The position numbers and the translations under genes are program-made. From Trinickia fusca (GTDB lineage Bacteria > Pseudomonadota > Gammaproteobacteria > Burkholderiales > Burkholderiaceae): a stretch of 64,000 bases of DNA. Shown one piece after another: positions 25,917 through 34,676 of this stretch. The notes beneath the pieces were generated by a model, which saw only the letters and a program-made list of their open reading frames with translations, was not told where the DNA came from and did no database searches. The first letter of the stretch is position 1. The number at the start of each line of letters is the position of its first letter. The stretch covers positions 248,001 to 312,000 of the forward strand of contig NZ_RBZV01000005.1 in the NCBI RefSeq assembly GCF_003628145.1. Direction: 5' to 3'.

Positions 25917-26291
25917 TTATCGAGTCGGAACGGCTGGGGCGGCGTGTCGGATGCTTGCCTTTGGGGCTGCGGACGCCGAGGACGTGGGGCGCGCGCGAGC
26001 GGCGGGGGCAATGCGTTCCAGTTCAAGTAGCCCGAGCTGGTGTGCTTCGAAGATTGCTTCGGACTTCGAGTGTACGTCCAGCTTAAGGTACAACCGCCGC
26101 ACGAAGGTCACGACCGTGTGGCGCGAGACCTCCATTAGCTTTGCGGACTCCTTGAGTGAGAATCCCTTGGCGATAAGGGCAAGCACCTCGTTCTCACGCG
26201 GTGAGAGATCCACCGCAAGCGCACGTGGACCGACAGCCTCCACTGCGATGGTGGCGGCAGTGGACTCTTCCTCGTCGTCAAGAGTTTGCAT
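25917..26291 (-). CDS. Receiver-less LuxR-type HTH protein
   Basis: This 124-residue protein is essentially a LuxR/NarL DNA-binding domain (about 26-92; LSPRENEVLALIAKGFSLKESAKLMEVSRHTV) with a short N-terminal tail and no receiver or autoinducer domain. The Ala/Pro/Arg-rich C-terminus is unstructured. It is either a genuine HTH-only regulator such as the GerE type, or the remnant of a longer response regulator. It is next to the kinase/regulator cluster but not in its operon. Confidence 0.68.
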   Translation of the reverse strand: MQTLDDEEESTAATIAVEAVGPRALAVDLSPRENEVLALIAKGFSLKESAKLMEVSRHTVVTFVRRLYLKLDVHSKSEAIFEAHQLGLLELERIAPAARARPTSSASAAPKASIRHAAPAVPTR

Positions 26292-26374
26292 GATCCTGTT
26301 CGGCTTACCGACTCATGTCGTGCCCCGTTCGGATAAGTGTCTTCGTTGATGAGTGGTCGAATTGCTGTTCTGTT

Positions 26375-26701
26375 TTATTTGGCTTGATTGATTCTTTCAT
26401 TGACCTTTAAGACTTGCCGCCACAACGTAAGCCAGTCCGTCACGACGTTCAAGAAAAGCCAGATGAGAGCAAGAAACCACACAGGCCCGAAAACGTGCAA
26501 GCTGTCGGCTTTGACAACTATTGCGAGAGCGATCACTAGCCAGCCGAGACCAAAGCGCCAGAGCCACGATTTGTACTTGCCAAGGTATAGTTGCTGTAGG
26601 CCTAGCCCGCCAATGCAGACGGCTAAAGCGTAAGCCAGAGAAAGCGACTTGGGGGCCAGGTTCATCTTGGCCAATTGTGCTTTCAAATTTTCAAGATTCA
26701 T
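26375..26701 (-). CDS. Small TM2-like membrane protein
   Basis: This 108-residue protein has three hydrophobic segments (about 20-42, 47-66 and 70-90). The string YALAVCIGGLGLQQLYLGKYKSW resembles the TM2 domain pattern (helix, G-x-x-G...FYLG-x-x). Function unknown. Confidence 0.6.
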   Translation of the reverse strand: MNLENLKAQLAKMNLAPKSLSLAYALAVCIGGLGLQQLYLGKYKSWLWRFGLGWLVIALAIVVKADSLHVFGPVWFLALIWLFLNVVTDWLTLWRQVLKVNERINQAK

Positions 26702-26792
26702 TTGAACCCTCCAGGCAGGTTATGGATGGGGATCTCTTGCTACGATGTCATGCCGCTGAGAATGCGGCGTCAGCCGCTGGTGCATCAAGCCC

Positions 26793-27782
26793 TTAAGGCA
26801 ACGGATGCGCCTTGAAGAATTCGAGCATCTGATTGGCCAGCACCGCCTTCTCCGGCCAACGGATGTGCTCGTACAGGCCGCGCGCTTTCCCGCACGATTC
26901 AACGCATTGCGCATTCGGTCCCGCGTTCTTGCCGCCCAATGTCAGATCGACGCGCCGCAACGGCCAGTTTTGCTTCTCCAGCGTGTCGCTCCAACTATTC
27001 GTGTCACTGCACTTGGCGAAGGCGTCGCACATGTTTCGCAGCAAGACGAGCGGCACTTGCCTGCCCGATGGCATGTCCACGGGGCAGGGCGTGCGCTGCC
27101 ATGGATCGGCGCCCGCATATTGGCCCACCGCCGCGATGCGCTCGGCGCGCCATGCGCCGTACAGCACCGCCATATCCGCACCGTTGCTCCAGCCGAACAC
27201 GTAGATCTGCTTCGCATCGACCTGGCCCATCGCCACCACTTGATCGACGAAGTGGTCGATCGCTTGTACGTCGAGATTTTTCGACGGGTCGCGCTGCCAC
27301 TCGTCCCAGTGAAAGCCCGTTCCCGTATGCGGGCCGTCCGATGCCCATGCCTTGGCGCGCCGGCCTTCGGGCGCCAGCAAGATGAATCCCTTGGTGTCAG
27401 CGCGTGTCGACAACGGGTAATCGTGGCTCAACGCAAACAGCGCGCGGCCGGAGCGATATAGGCTGTCGGGATTGGTCATCGAACCGTGCAGATACACGAT
27501 CATCGGCCATTTGGCGGCACTGGCGTCGGCGTGCGGCGGCAGGTTGAGGCAGGCGTAGCGCGTTACGCCGGCTTGATCGAACGACAGCACCTGACCGTCT
27601 TTGCAAGCTGGCCGCTCCGTGACCGGCTCGACCGTTTCGAGCGGCGGCGTACCGGTTGTCGAGCAGGCTGGCGCAGGGATGCCGCCGCCTGCTGCATTGG
27701 CGACGGCGGAGGAGATGAGCGCGATGAGCGGCACGAGCGCGCAGGCGAGCGCTGCGGTATGGGCAAGGCGACGTTTCGGCAT
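26793..27782 (-). CDS. Secreted alpha/beta-hydrolase esterase (PHB-depolymerase/feruloyl-esterase-like)
   Basis: This 329-residue protein has a Sec signal (about 1-30, ending ANAA). An alpha/beta-hydrolase fold follows, with IVYLHGSMTNPDSLYR for the oxyanion region and nucleophile elbow VFGWSNGADMA. A late His lies near the C-terminus. Similar secreted esterases act on polyhydroxybutyrate or acetylated/feruloylated polymers. GAGGG just upstream supports the ATG at 27782. A decayed copy of its 5' end is found at about 37800-37855. Confidence 0.75.
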   Translation of the reverse strand: MPKRRLAHTAALACALVPLIALISSAVANAAGGGIPAPACSTTGTPPLETVEPVTERPACKDGQVLSFDQAGVTRYACLNLPPHADASAAKWPMIVYLHGSMTNPDSLYRSGRALFALSHDYPLSTRADTKGFILLAPEGRRAKAWASDGPHTGTGFHWDEWQRDPSKNLDVQAIDHFVDQVVAMGQVDAKQIYVFGWSNGADMAVLYGAWRAERIAAVGQYAGADPWQRTPCPVDMPSGRQVPLVLLRNMCDAFAKCSDTNSWSDTLEKQNWPLRRVDLTLGGKNAGPNAQCVESCGKARGLYEHIRWPEKAVLANQMLEFFKAHPLP

Positions 27783-27932
27783 GGTTTCCCTCGTCGAGAT
27801 CCAATTGTTCAATGCGTTTATGGAAACGGCCTACGAAGAACGCTTACCGCCGTCCGGCGATTTCTGGTTTTTGGATGGCTTCCTTCATCATAGGCTGCTC
27901 CAAAAGCCATGGGGCAGCCACGGATGGTTGAT

Positions 27933-29684
27933 TCAATGGCAAGAGGACCGTATCAATTTCAGCATCGTCATACGCAGCATCTCGGCTTCGACCGGCTTGT
28001 GCAGTAACGCAGCGCCGCTCGTCTGCGCGTCGCGCAGACGGTTCGGCGCTGTATCGCCGGTCATGACGATGGCCGGTACGCTGAGCCCGAGATACGCGTT
28101 AACGGCCTCCAAAGCCTGCTGCCCTGTGCGGTGGCCACGGAGCCGATAATCGACGATCATGAGATCTGGCACCCAGGGCGCCAGGGCGGCAACGGCCTCC
28201 TGCTCCGATTCGGCTGTTACGCAGTGGCAACCCCAACTCGTCAACAGCTCCCGCATCGCCGTTTGCACCGAGTAATCGTCGTCGATGACGAGCACCCGCA
28301 GTCCGGCAAATCCACCGGGCCGCACCGGTTCGACGACGGTTGACCCTGGCTCGTCGGGGTGCGCCGTTAGCGGCACCGCCAGCCGGAACACAGAGCCGCG
28401 GCCGGGTTGCGAAGCCAGCGTGACCTGCAAGCCCATCGTTTGGGCCAGGCCTCCGGCGATCGCGAGCCCCAAGCCCAGTCCCTTGCGACGGTCACGCTCC
28501 GGATTGCCCAACTGATGGAACTCGAGGAAGATCTCGCGATGTTGTTCGGGCGGGATACCGATGCCGGTATCCCACACCTCCAACACCCCTTGGCCGTCGC
28601 GACGCCGGCATGCGACGAGCACGCCGCCGCTCTCGGTGTAACGGATCGCATTGGCGATCAGGTTGCGCAGGATCAACTCCACGAGGTTGGCATCGGCATA
28701 GACAACAGCGGTCGTGTCGTGCGTCCGGTACACGAGTCGCTTGGCGTCCGCCAGCGGCGCAAATTCGTTTTCCAGCTTGCGCAGTATCGGCTGCAAACGA
28801 AATGCGCAAGGCTGTGCCTTCACGACGCCGGCCTCGAGCTTCGAAAAATCCAACAGCGTATTGAGCATCTCGCGCGCGGCGCCCGACGACGCCTCGATAT
28901 GTGCCAGCAACTCGCGCTGCTTGTCACTGAGAGGAGTACGCCCAAGCGACACGGCGAATAAGCCCAGCGCATGCAGCGGCTGACGCAAGTCGTGGCTGGC
29001 AGAGGCGAGGAAGACAGACTTGGCGCGGTTCGCTTCTTCGGCACGCTGAGTCTGCGCACGCAACTGCGCCACCAGTTCGCGATTTTCAAAACGCAATCCG
29101 ATCGAACGGCGCGCCACTCGCGCATAGTTGTGCGCGAACACCAATAGCACGATCAGATACAGCGGTACACCGAGAAACATCGGCAGATAGCGCATGTCGC
29201 GCGTGCCCAGGAACACGCTCCACACCGGCACGATCGTAGGCAGGAAGAATCCCACGGCGACGGGCAGGCATGGCGAGAAGATGGCCAACGCTGCGGCGCT
29301 CATGCCGGCTATCAGCGCGAGCAGGCAGATCGTGCCGATCACCGAGCTCAAATCCAGATACAGCCAGCCGGCCAGGCCCCAAAGCGTGCCGATGCCGGTC
29401 AAGTGCGCCGTCATCCATTTGGCATACCGTGTGGCGTGCTCCTCGCTGGTGCGTGCAGGCAAATAGAACCGTCCGAAATGCGCCAGCGCGCAGGCCGCCC
29501 CCATGGTTGCCGACCACCAGAGGATCTCGATTCTGCCCGTCGAAAAGATGATGCCGGCACTCAACAGCACCGACGCAAGAAAACTGCCGAGCATGCCGAT
29601 GCCGAAGCTGTGGTCGATGAGTTCCATTTGCGCCGCGAGGAGGCGCGGCTGATCGAAGCGCGGTAACGGTAACAGCAGGCTCAT
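27933..29684 (-). CDS. Hybrid sensor histidine kinase with receiver domain (copy 1)
   Basis: This 583-residue protein has six to seven membrane helices (about 28-190) as the sensor and a HisKA domain with phospho-acceptor H231 (ASHDLRQPLHAL). An HATPase domain with LRNLIANAIRY, WDTGIGIPPEQ and RKGLGLGLAI follows, then a C-terminal receiver (about 457-575) with D512 (MIVDYRL). It shares a 4-bp overlap with the NarL-type regulator gene upstream, which it probably phosphorylates. It is a clear paralogue of the kinase at 55837-57651. Confidence 0.9.
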   Translation of the reverse strand: MSLLLPLPRFDQPRLLAAQMELIDHSFGIGMLGSFLASVLLSAGIIFSTGRIEILWWSATMGAACALAHFGRFYLPARTSEEHATRYAKWMTAHLTGIGTLWGLAGWLYLDLSSVIGTICLLALIAGMSAAALAIFSPCLPVAVGFFLPTIVPVWSVFLGTRDMRYLPMFLGVPLYLIVLLVFAHNYARVARRSIGLRFENRELVAQLRAQTQRAEEANRAKSVFLASASHDLRQPLHALGLFAVSLGRTPLSDKQRELLAHIEASSGAAREMLNTLLDFSKLEAGVVKAQPCAFRLQPILRKLENEFAPLADAKRLVYRTHDTTAVVYADANLVELILRNLIANAIRYTESGGVLVACRRRDGQGVLEVWDTGIGIPPEQHREIFLEFHQLGNPERDRRKGLGLGLAIAGGLAQTMGLQVTLASQPGRGSVFRLAVPLTAHPDEPGSTVVEPVRPGGFAGLRVLVIDDDYSVQTAMRELLTSWGCHCVTAESEQEAVAALAPWVPDLMIVDYRLRGHRTGQQALEAVNAYLGLSVPAIVMTGDTAPNRLRDAQTSGAALLHKPVEAEMLRMTMLKLIRSSCH

Positions 29685-30319
29685 GGTGTATTCCTGACGA
29701 GGCCGCGGCGCTGAGCTTCCAGAACCGCTTCGGTACGGCTGTATACGCCGAAGTAATCGAGGATCGCGGCGACGTGCACGCGCACCGTGTTTTCCGACAG
29801 GCCCAGGTGGTGTGCGATCACCTTGTTCGATTGACCGAGGCAGAGCTGCCCCAGCACCTCCAATTGCCGCGGCGTCAAGCCGCTTTTCGGAGGAGGCGGC
29901 GCGTCAGGCGAGCTCTGCTGTGGAAACGAACATTCGCCGCGCAGGCAGCGCGCGATGGCCTCTTCGATTTCCTGTGCCGTCGCGGACTTCGGCAGATAGC
30001 CCGCCACGCCGGGCACGCCAATGACCTGGGACGGCTCCGAACTGCCCGACACGACGAGAATGCGCGCCGCGCGAAAGTAGCGCTGCAACACCTTGACGCC
30101 ATCCAGTCCATTCAGGCCCGGCATTTGAATGTCCAACAAGATCACATCCACGGGCGTATTGCCGTGCTCGTGCACGGCTTCCAGCACGGAGCCGGCTTCC
30201 AGGATGTCGGCCACTTGCGGACAGTCCGCCAGGACCAGGCGCAGGCCCGTGCGGAACAGCGTGTGATCGTCGATCAGCAACAAGCGTATGTGCCGCACAT
30301 TGTTCAATTCGTTATTCAT
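29681..30319 (-). CDS. NarL/LuxR-family response regulator (copy 1)
   Basis: This 212-residue protein has a receiver (about 10-125; acidic pair LLLIDDHT, phospho-acceptor D63 in VILLDIQMPG, conserved Lys in LPKSAT). A LuxR-type HTH (about 148-205) follows. It is transcribed first in the operon with the hybrid kinase and divergently from the helical-toxin-like genes, so it is the likely regulator of those genes through the dyads at 30371-30406. Confidence 0.9.
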   Translation of the reverse strand: MNNELNNVRHIRLLLIDDHTLFRTGLRLVLADCPQVADILEAGSVLEAVHEHGNTPVDVILLDIQMPGLNGLDGVKVLQRYFRAARILVVSGSSEPSQVIGVPGVAGYLPKSATAQEIEEAIARCLRGECSFPQQSSPDAPPPPKSGLTPRQLEVLGQLCLGQSNKVIAHHLGLSENTVRVHVAAILDYFGVYSRTEAVLEAQRRGLVRNTP

Positions 30320-30370
30320 ATCGCAACGTTAGCTGCTCGTTCTGCGAGCGGCAAGAAAGAAGGCTTTTGC

Positions 30371-30406
30371 TAATCCTAATGGACTAGATATAAGCGCATC
30401 GGATTA
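30371..30406. promoter_or_regulatory. Dyads in the gap between regulator and toxin-like genes
   Basis: TAATCC (30371-30376) is inverted at GGACTA just after it and again as GGATTA (30401-30406). A -10-like TATAAG lies between. LuxR-type regulators commonly bind such short inverted sites. Candidate binding region for the regulator at 29681-30319; inference. Confidence 0.4.
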
Positions 30407-30515
30407 TTTACGCAGCATGGCCGAAAACGGAACACTACGTCCATCGCCGCGGCATTCCCCTTCCTGATCCGCAGCGAATGAATTCACACGGGAAGATTCT
30501 TCAAAGGATATCAAC

Positions 30516-32348
30516 ATGTCAGATTTCGCTGTGATGTTGCCAGGTGAAAGTACCGGCTATGCCCTGAATCAGGTTCCCGGCGCGCAAACCGGCGCTGTAG
30601 TGCAAGCGCGCGCCAATGTGCTCAAGAATATCGAACTGAACAAGCTCGTGACCGGCTTGAGCCGCACGGGAGACCTCATCTATCTGGCGTATAACGGTGT
30701 GGCGGGATTTGGCGAATTGACCGCCTCGTTGACGGAACTGCACGACCAATTCGGCAAGCTGTGCGGCAAATGCGATGTCGATCTTGGCTATTTCGCCGCG
30801 CAAAGTCAGCAGATTCAAAGCATTCTCGTCGATGCGTTCACCGCGCTATTCGACGACGAGCCCGAATTTGCGTATCAGACGCTGAGCGATTGCGGCAAAG
30901 CCGCCACCGCGTTGGCGAACAAGGCCGAAGCGCTGGCCAAGGAATTCGATCAGCTTGGCGATTTCGCGGTGCAGATCCTCGCCAGCACGGAGAAGACGCA
31001 GGCGATGCAACAGGCCAAGAGCGCGGAATTCAAGCGGAAAGTGGCCGACCTGAACGCTCGCACGGCGAAAACCAACGCCCTGCTCAAGAGCCTGCGCGAA
31101 CAGAAGGCGAAGCTCGAAAAGCTCTACAACGAAGCGGCGGAGAAAGCCGATACGGCCGAGTCGCGCGCGTTCTCGATGACGTTCATGAGCGCGCTGATGC
31201 AGCCGATCAGCGCCGGACTCGGCACCTTCGCCGCGATTTATACGGGCGGCCCCGCATTGGCGGTGGCCAATACCGCGAAGAACATCCTGCCGACGACTCC
31301 GCCGCCGAAGGATTCGACCAAGGCCGATGCGGAGAAGCGTGAGGAAGATGCCAAGGCCGAACTCAAAGACGCCACGGAGCAGGCCGGGGAGGCGCAAAAA
31401 GCCGCCGACACCGCGAAGCAAGCGAAAGACGCCGCTGACCAAGTCGCTGCGGAAAAGACGGAGCAAGCCGCGAACGCCCGCGCCTCGGCAGAAAAAGAAA
31501 CCGACGACGATGAGCTCGCGAAGAAAGAAGCCGCGGCCAAACGCGCCGAAGCCGAGGCCAAGAACGCCAGCGAGCAGGCGAGCAAAGCCAAAGCCGCGGC
31601 CGATGCCGCGAAGAAGCAGGCTGACGACAAGGCCGAACTCGTCAAGAGCAAGCAGGCGCTGCTGCAGTCGGCGGTCGAGGCGCTCAGCAAAGCCGGCGAC
31701 AACGCGAGCAAGGCCGGCGAGAGCTACCTTGCAGTGGCCGAGGATTTGCGCAAGGAGAAGATGGCTTACTTCAAGTCGCTCGAGGCCAAGCAGCAGATGG
31801 AGGCCGAGTCGCTCGGCGACATCGAGAAGTACGCAATCGAGATCAAGAACTTCAACGGCGAGATCGACGATGTAGAGATCGCGGTAGCAAGCCTGTTCCT
31901 AGCGATCGGCGCACTGAAGCAAGTGGCGGTGGTACTGCGCATGGCCAATCAATTCTGGACTCAGATGGCGAACGCTTGCGAGCAATTGGCGGATAACCGG
32001 CTCAAGAACAAGATCGAGTACTTCAGCAAGATGGCGCCCGAAAAACGCCGCACATACATTCAAAACGACCGCTTCAAGCAAGAGGTGATCGGCTACTACG
32101 CTGGATGGAAGGCAATCGAAGTGGTCTGTCAGGAATACGCCAGCGAAGCCTCGAAGATTCAAAAGCGCGTGCACCGCGACTTCGCCACCTCTCTCCCGAT
32201 CCAGGAGAAGCGTAAGAAAGCCAAGGAGATGAGCGAAACGCTGCTCAAGGACACCGAGATGGACCGCGTGGAAAACGAAAAGGAAAAGAGCGCGCTGCAG
32301 GCCAGCATCAAGGCCGAAAACGAGCCGAAGGCAGCTGTTGTGGCCTGA
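30516..32348 (+). CDS. Large helical protein, possible pore-forming toxin component A
   Basis: This 610-residue protein has no signal peptide and is almost wholly helical. An N-terminal helical region (1-215) leads to a hydrophobic segment at about 217-252 (MTFMSALMQPISAGLGTFAAIYTGG). A long Lys/Glu/Ala coiled coil (about 265-440), a second hydrophobic segment (about 452-478) and a helical C-terminus follow. This layout resembles ClyA/Hbl/XaxA-class alpha pore-forming toxins, although the coiled coil is unusually long. Followed by a second helical protein and an ART-like gene, divergent from a two-component system. The toxin role is inference from architecture and context. Confidence 0.6.
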   Translation: MSDFAVMLPGESTGYALNQVPGAQTGAVVQARANVLKNIELNKLVTGLSRTGDLIYLAYNGVAGFGELTASLTELHDQFGKLCGKCDVDLGYFAAQSQQIQSILVDAFTALFDDEPEFAYQTLSDCGKAATALANKAEALAKEFDQLGDFAVQILASTEKTQAMQQAKSAEFKRKVADLNARTAKTNALLKSLREQKAKLEKLYNEAAEKADTAESRAFSMTFMSALMQPISAGLGTFAAIYTGGPALAVANTAKNILPTTPPPKDSTKADAEKREEDAKAELKDATEQAGEAQKAADTAKQAKDAADQVAAEKTEQAANARASAEKETDDDELAKKEAAAKRAEAEAKNASEQASKAKAAADAAKKQADDKAELVKSKQALLQSAVEALSKAGDNASKAGESYLAVAEDLRKEKMAYFKSLEAKQQMEAESLGDIEKYAIEIKNFNGEIDDVEIAVASLFLAIGALKQVAVVLRMANQFWTQMANACEQLADNRLKNKIEYFSKMAPEKRRTYIQNDRFKQEVIGYYAGWKAIEVVCQEYASEASKIQKRVHRDFATSLPIQEKRKKAKEMSETLLKDTEMDRVENEKEKSALQASIKAENEPKAAVVA

Positions 32349-32396
32349 GCGCGGCTGTCGCTGGCACCCCATCACCCTTGTTCGAGAAGGTTATGG

Positions 32397-32450
32397 AGCC
32401 CAGGGCCTCATCAGAAAAAACGGCTTTGCGATCGCGTGAGGCCCGGGGCT
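32397..32450 (+). terminator. Long-stem hairpin between the two helical-protein genes
   Basis: Arms 32397-32410 and 32437-32450 pair at 13 of 14 positions around a 26-base loop containing six A's. It lies 49 bp after the first stop and 49 bp before the next ATG, with no T-run. Likely an intra-operon attenuator or RNA-processing stem that sets the ratio of the two proteins. Confidence 0.6.
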
Positions 32451-32498
32451 TCCCTTCTCGTTCTCCAATACGCACATACCTTTTTTGAGGAAACGGTC

Positions 32499-33500
32499 AT
32501 GAATCGTCTCGCCCGTTATTTTCGAACCGGCGCGCGCAGCTTGATTCTGCTGCTCTGCGTCACCACGGCGAACGCCGAAGGCATCTACCGCGGCAAGATC
32601 GACTTCGCGGTGACACAGGTGGCCAAATCGCTGGAGTTGTTCAAAGCCGGCGATCTGGACGGATCGCAGGCTGCACTGCAACCGGTGAGCAGCACCGCCC
32701 AGGAGTTCAAGTCGATGCTCGATGGCTATGAGGCCAACGCCAACGCAGAACAGCAGCGCTGCATGTCGAAGGTCGTGTCGCTCGAGAAAGAAGTCGGCGA
32801 CCTTTATCAGGAAGAGCAACGCCTATCGCAGGACATCGACAAGCTCGAGGCCGAAATGGCCGGCGCCGGTACACAGATGCAGATCAACCAGCAGGAAGTC
32901 GAAGCACTGAACGCGGAACTCGGGCAACTGCAACAGCGGCTTGACGAGCACCAGCAAAAAATCAAGGAAATGGAAGCGTACTGGTGGGTCCCGGGCTACG
33001 GCTTGTATCTGGGCATCCGCACGCTGGCCGATGACGACGTCGGCAACGTGCGGCGCGCCGCCGATTCGTTGCGTGATAAGCGGGAGATGCTGGACAACCG
33101 CGCGCGGGCGCTGCAAGACAACCGGTCACGCCTCGTGCAGCTGCAGCAGATGCAGCGCGAATTGGCGGGGCAGCGCGAGGCCATGAACAGAATGCGTGCG
33201 GAAGCCGAAGAGCGAATCGGCGACCACCGCAAGATCGTCGTGTTTCTCAATGAGAGCGGGCAGTTCTGGGGAAAGCTGCAGTCGACGCTGGGCCAAGCAG
33301 TCGAAAACCGGCGCGATTCGCTCGAGAGCTTATACGCGATGTTGGATCAACAGTCCGAACTACCTGCGGTGGCCGGTGCCACGGCGGCAAGGCGAGCCGG
33401 CAACTTGCAGGAAGTGCTGCTGCAGTTTGGCGGCGAATTGGACGCCGGCAGCCAATACGCCGGCTTGATCAGCGGTGCCACCCACTATTGCGGTAATTGA
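32499..33500 (+). CDS. Secreted coiled-coil protein, possible pore-forming toxin component B
   Basis: This 333-residue protein has a Sec signal (about 1-26, ending TANA). Two antiparallel coiled-coil arms (about 75-158 and 185-255) flank a short aromatic hydrophobic tip at about 160-176 (AYWWVPGYGLYLGIRTL). A coiled-coil hairpin with a membrane-active tip is the plan of XaxB-type and other alpha-toxin components. It is paired with the larger helical protein upstream. No enzymatic motif. Alternative: a periplasmic structural protein. Confidence 0.58.
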   Translation: MNRLARYFRTGARSLILLLCVTTANAEGIYRGKIDFAVTQVAKSLELFKAGDLDGSQAALQPVSSTAQEFKSMLDGYEANANAEQQRCMSKVVSLEKEVGDLYQEEQRLSQDIDKLEAEMAGAGTQMQINQQEVEALNAELGQLQQRLDEHQQKIKEMEAYWWVPGYGLYLGIRTLADDDVGNVRRAADSLRDKREMLDNRARALQDNRSRLVQLQQMQRELAGQREAMNRMRAEAEERIGDHRKIVVFLNESGQFWGKLQSTLGQAVENRRDSLESLYAMLDQQSELPAVAGATAARRAGNLQEVLLQFGGELDAGSQYAGLISGATHYCGN

Positions 33501-33522
33501 CGAAAAAGGAAAGGGAAACATC

Positions 33523-34014
33523 ATGTTCTTCTATCACTACACGGATGCAAAGTCCGCGGCCTTGATCACGAAAAATCAATTGAATAGAGAGTCGACTGAA
33601 CGCTGGGAATGCCGCATAAGCCAGCCACAAAAGTGGGCTAAATTTGAAGTTCAGCACCCTGAGGGTTTTTACCTCACCACTTGCGCTCCCGACATGGTTG
33701 GGGACGGAAAAAATAGCAAAAAGGAAAAGATCGGGTTAAGTTACCTCGACAATCCATATGTGCTGATCTTCAGTCTTCCATTTGTAAAGTGGAGAGATAT
33801 CAAAAAGGTGCGTGCTTCCATGCACAACGAAAAGGAGACGTTCAGCATAACGAAGGCCGGCGAGCCGGAGAAATATTTCACCATCCCGATCGGAAAGGTG
33901 CACGGTCGTTCGGAGTGCGTTCCATTCGATCTCGAACATTGCGTGTGGGCCGGGCCGATTGCTCAAACGCCGGCCGAATACCAGGAAACAGCCAAGTTCA
34001 TTTTTGAAAAGTAG
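33523..34014 (+). CDS. Small HYD1-type ADP-ribosyltransferase-like protein
   Basis: This 163-residue protein opens with FFYHYTDAKSAALITKNQL and continues with GFYLTTCAPD. That resembles the start of the Tox-ART-HYD1 toxin domain (LYHYT...ILESG, then a YLTD-like strand). It has no signal or membrane segment and is markedly AT-richer than the flanking genes. It lies 22 bp after the helical protein B gene, so it is probably in the same transcript as a cytotoxic effector. Match is from memory of the family pattern; catalytic residues are not certain. Confidence 0.5.
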   Translation: MFFYHYTDAKSAALITKNQLNRESTERWECRISQPQKWAKFEVQHPEGFYLTTCAPDMVGDGKNSKKEKIGLSYLDNPYVLIFSLPFVKWRDIKKVRASMHNEKETFSITKAGEPEKYFTIPIGKVHGRSECVPFDLEHCVWAGPIAQTPAEYQETAKFIFEK

Positions 34015-34146
34015 TGCGTCGCCTTCCCGGTTGCCAGGCCCACTGAGGAGAATCGGGAAATTTAATTTTAATACGTGCGCGTCGACTACGCCCTGAGCGA
34101 TCGTGTCGCGTTGCATAGTGAAAATCAAACCACATGCGAGGAATAT

Positions 34147-34620
34147 ATGAAGCTTGTTTATGCTCTTCGGAACGAAAAATTCTACATGACGATATATGCT
34201 GAATCGCCCGCAGCAGAAGTCAAAATCAACTATTTCGACGGATCCGGTGTGGATAGAGGATTTCTGAGCGCCGTGAGGAAGCTGTCTAAGTATAGTGCCA
34301 GCGCGTTAGAGGAGCTTAAGGATGCGACGAACGTTTGGGAGGACCACTGGATGAATACGGAGCCGTTGCATTCGACGCTCCATGCCCGGGCAGACGAGTA
34401 CTTTGGGGAGGGGGCAAGTACCGTGGGCCTACCTCACGGACATATTTGTTGCGGAACGGTTGAAGCCTTCTTGATGTTGTGTCTCCACTTTGTCGATAGT
34501 AAGGTCTTCAGCCTGGAGGAGCTGAAGGTGGCGTTGAGCGCGATAAAACCTGGGAATGAAGAGGGCGATATTAAACGGGTGAGTTTAATGAAGAGGTTAA
34601 TTGGAAAGCATTTGCTCTGA
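34147..34620 (+). CDS. Hypothetical protein, possible immunity partner
   Basis: This 157-residue soluble, mostly helical acidic protein has no recognised domain. GAGG lies 5 bp before the ATG at 34147; an upstream GTG at 34075 has no such site. AT-rich like the preceding ART-like gene and 132 bp after it, ending at a strong hairpin. Small non-secreted proteins directly after an ART-type toxin are often its immunity protein; here this is inferred from position only. Confidence 0.5.
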   Translation: MKLVYALRNEKFYMTIYAESPAAEVKINYFDGSGVDRGFLSAVRKLSKYSASALEELKDATNVWEDHWMNTEPLHSTLHARADEYFGEGASTVGLPHGHICCGTVEAFLMLCLHFVDSKVFSLEELKVALSAIKPGNEEGDIKRVSLMKRLIGKHLL

Positions 34621-34628
34621 CGACTTGG

Positions 34629-34642
34629 CGCAGTCTCGGAGT
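34629..34642 (+). repeat. 14-bp repeat, copy 1
   Basis: CGCAGTCTCGGAGT occurs here, 8 bp after the last gene of the toxin-like cluster, and again at 50393-50406 beside an IS66 remnant. May mark the end of the same decayed mobile element. Confidence 0.4.
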
Positions 34643-34651
34643 TGTGTCGTT

Positions 34652-34676
34652 GGTCAGCAGGGGCAGCCTGCTGACC
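34652..34676 (+). terminator. Hairpin ending the toxin-like cluster
   Basis: GGTCAGCAG (34652-34660) and CTGCTGACC (34668-34676) form a perfect 9-bp stem with a 7-base loop, 31 bp after the last stop codon. No T-run follows. Confidence 0.5.
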
